64,000 bases of DNA from positions 1,302,001 through 1,366,000 of the forward strand of contig NZ_CP044227.1 in NCBI RefSeq assembly GCF_008727735.1, written 5' to 3'. The DNA comes from Flintibacter sp. KGMB00164 (lineage in GTDB: Bacteria > Bacillota > Clostridia > Oscillospirales > Oscillospiraceae). Under the pieces are notes generated by a model. The model did no database searches. It was not told where the DNA came from and was given only the letters and a program-made list of their open reading frames with translations. Made by a program: the position numbers and the translations under genes. Positions within the stretch are counted from its first letter, which is position 1. Each line of letters opens with the position of its first letter. Shown here in pieces: positions 62,807 through 64,000 of this stretch.

Positions 62807-63316
62807 TTATACTTTTTTCCGCGTCATAAAAATACCGACAAGTGCCGCGAGCAGCACAATGGGAGCCAGCCTGACAAACAGCCATTCAAATGCATGAAAA
62901 ACCGTGCCGATAACGGCGGTTTCCGGGTCACGAAAGTCCCAACCCAAGTAAGGACTATTGACTACGACCAAAGCCGCTGAAACGACCACGATAACCGCAC
63001 ATAGTGCGATCAGCGACCAATGAAGGAATGCTTTTCGCATTGCCGTTCTTCGTGCAAACTGTAAATTGATGATTTCCAGTTTTTCAGAGAGTACCTTGAC
63101 TGTATCCGCATCCACCTCTGCCACGTTCTCTCCCAACAGCGTGCTCACAGGTGTCTCCAGGGCTTCCGACAGGGCGATGAGCAGATCCGAATCTGGGACA
63201 GACAGTCCCTGCTCCCATTTGGAGACCGTTTGCCGCACTACATTCAGTTTTACGGCAAGCTCCTGTTGGGAAAGCCCTTTTGATTTCCGGATTGTTTTTA
63301 TATTTTCGCTTAACAT
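62807..63316 (-). CDS. XRE-family regulator with membrane anchor
   Basis: A 169-residue protein. N-terminal helix-turn-helix (IRKSKGLSQQELAVKLNVVRQTVSKWEQGLSVPDSDLL), then two transmembrane segments (about 99-119 and 141-165). This layout occurs in many Bacillota membrane-bound XRE proteins. Target genes unknown. Confidence 0.88.
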   Translation of the reverse strand: MLSENIKTIRKSKGLSQQELAVKLNVVRQTVSKWEQGLSVPDSDLLIALSEALETPVSTLLGENVAEVDADTVKVLSEKLEIINLQFARRTAMRKAFLHWSLIALCAVIVVVSAALVVVNSPYLGWDFRDPETAVIGTVFHAFEWLFVRLAPIVLLAALVGIFMTRKKV

Positions 63317-63399
63317 GAGGGATAACTCCTTTCACTCAGGTGTTACCGCCATCGTAAGGAGAATGGCCCGTTGCCGCAAGCAACGCAGATTAACGCGGC

Positions 63400-63795
63400 C
63401 TATTTCAGTAATTCCTTCCGTAAATCGTCCAGATACAGCTTCTGCTGCCGCTTCAAATAGCTGGGGACAAAGGGGCGCATCCACCAGTGTTTGGCATTGA
63501 TGGTCTCCGTGCAGGTCAGCTGGGTGCCGCCCTCGACTGTTTCGAAAATTCCTTCCCAAGAGCCGGACATGTTGCCGTTCTCCATGGTAAAGGCCCAGAA
63601 GTGGGGCGGCTCACGGGCTGTGACGGTAAATTTCGTGGCATAGCCGTTTTTGGTGTGCTCCACAAAGTGAGTTTCATCCAAAACTTCCACCCGGGCCAAA
63701 TCACTGCGCCAAGCGGTATGGGTAAGGTCGGTCGCGGTCTGCCATACCCGTTCCAGCGGGCAGGGGAACTGGACGGTTACCTTGGAGGTCGCCAT
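63400..63795 (-). CDS. SRPBCC-family (START-like) protein
   Basis: A 131-residue protein: VTVQFPCPLERVWQTATDLTHTAW, then WAFTMENGNMSGSWEGIFETVEGGTQLTCTETI, the beta-rich cavity fold of the polyketide cyclase/START superfamily. It usually binds hydrophobic ligands. It starts five bases after the upstream frame, so both are likely one operon. Confidence 0.82.
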   Translation of the reverse strand: MATSKVTVQFPCPLERVWQTATDLTHTAWRSDLARVEVLDETHFVEHTKNGYATKFTVTAREPPHFWAFTMENGNMSGSWEGIFETVEGGTQLTCTETINAKHWWMRPFVPSYLKRQQKLYLDDLRKELLK

Positions 63796-63799
63796 GGGA

Positions 63800-64000
63800 T
63801 CACCCCTTCTTTGGTTTCTTGTTGAGTTTTAGTCTGATGCCCCGATGGTCCGCCGCCTCCTGAAGCAGTCCCACGGCGGCCAGGGCCCGTTCCTTGACAG
63901 GTTGCTCGGCCAGTTCCGGCTGGTTTTCCAGAGCGGCCATCACGGAGTGCAAATCCTCCAGGGACAGGAGATACACCGCCGTGTTGAAAAAGGTCTTGCG
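63800..64000 (-). CDS. C-terminal 66 codons of an unidentified protein
   Basis: A reading frame open from the window edge to TGA at 63800-63802, immediately ahead of the SRPBCC gene. The segment is helical (TFFNTAVYLLSLEDLHSVMAAL) and ends in a basic tail (LKLNKKPKKG). Too little to identify. Confidence 0.55.
   Translation of the reverse strand, partial: RKTFFNTAVYLLSLEDLHSVMAALENQPELAEQPVKERALAAVGLLQEAADHRGIRLKLNKKPKKG

Overview
The window looks like accessory chromosome of a gut-type Clostridia (Bacillota), most likely a GC-rich Oscillospiraceae-like organism. This is inferred from the strong GGAGG ribosome sites, the style of the mobile-element genes (tyrosine recombinase pairs, MobP-type relaxase, Tn1549-like helix-turn-helix proteins) and the GC-rich backbone at 52-64 kb. 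Species cannot be fixed from the sequence alone. Base composition is a mosaic: AT-rich blocks (1-9 kb, 19.5-26.5 kb, 45-52 kb) alternate with GC-rich ones, and the AT-rich blocks coincide with predicted defence cargo.

Layout. (1) 1-8.0 kb, minus strand: a tightly coupled operon of a protein with two RNA polymerase alpha-CTD-like modules and a sigma-region-4-like helix-turn-helix, its shorter paralogue, a ParB-like protein, and a PLD-nuclease/SNF2-type helicase that runs off the window. I know no named system with this composition. (2) 8.2-11.3 kb: a small membrane protein, a sigma-70-like factor and a zinc-finger protein. (3) 11.4-18.6 kb: mobilizable element 1 (excisionase, winged-helix protein, candidate oriT, RHH accessory protein, MobP-type relaxase with Sel1 repeats, small protein, two overlapping tyrosine recombinases). 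(4) 18.7-19.4 kb: an esterase. (5) 19.5-26.4 kb: a MORC-type restriction-modification operon (XRE regulator, 5mC methyltransferase, GHKL ATPase, Z1 ATPase, PD-(D/E)XK nuclease, small protein). (6) 26.5-34.1 kb: MazG-like protein, SANT-like protein, nuclease-helicase, McrB with an EVE-like insertion, McrC. (7) 34.1-35.0 kb: SGNH hydrolase and rhodanese lipoprotein. (8) 35.1-39.0 kb, minus strand: a 1025-residue protein with the hallmark motifs of eukaryotic RNAi-type RNA-dependent RNA polymerases, translationally coupled to an unknown 289-residue protein. (9) 39.1-44.4 kb: element 2, same gene order and orientation as element 1 but lacking the relaxase. (10) 45.6-51.7 kb, minus strand: a double-GTPase conflict system (calcineurin-like phosphoesterase, helical GASH-like protein, two GTPases, GAP1-like protein) behind a clear promoter. 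(11) 52.0-53.9 kb: element remnants, two small genes and tRNA-Pro(UGG), whose 5' half is duplicated as attachment-site scars. (12) 54-64 kb: chromosome-like genes (FtsX-type ABC transporter, methyltransferase, response regulator, CAT-like acetyltransferase, MerR/TipAS, TetR, AraC/GyrI-like, XRE and SRPBCC proteins).

Regions 1-10 read as a defence island assembled next to a tRNA-Pro integration hotspot. Two related mobilizable elements in direct orientation bracket about 20 kb of defence cargo. The most unusual component is the RdRP-like gene pair at 35.1-39.0 kb; the second is the alpha-CTD/sigma-like operon at the left edge.
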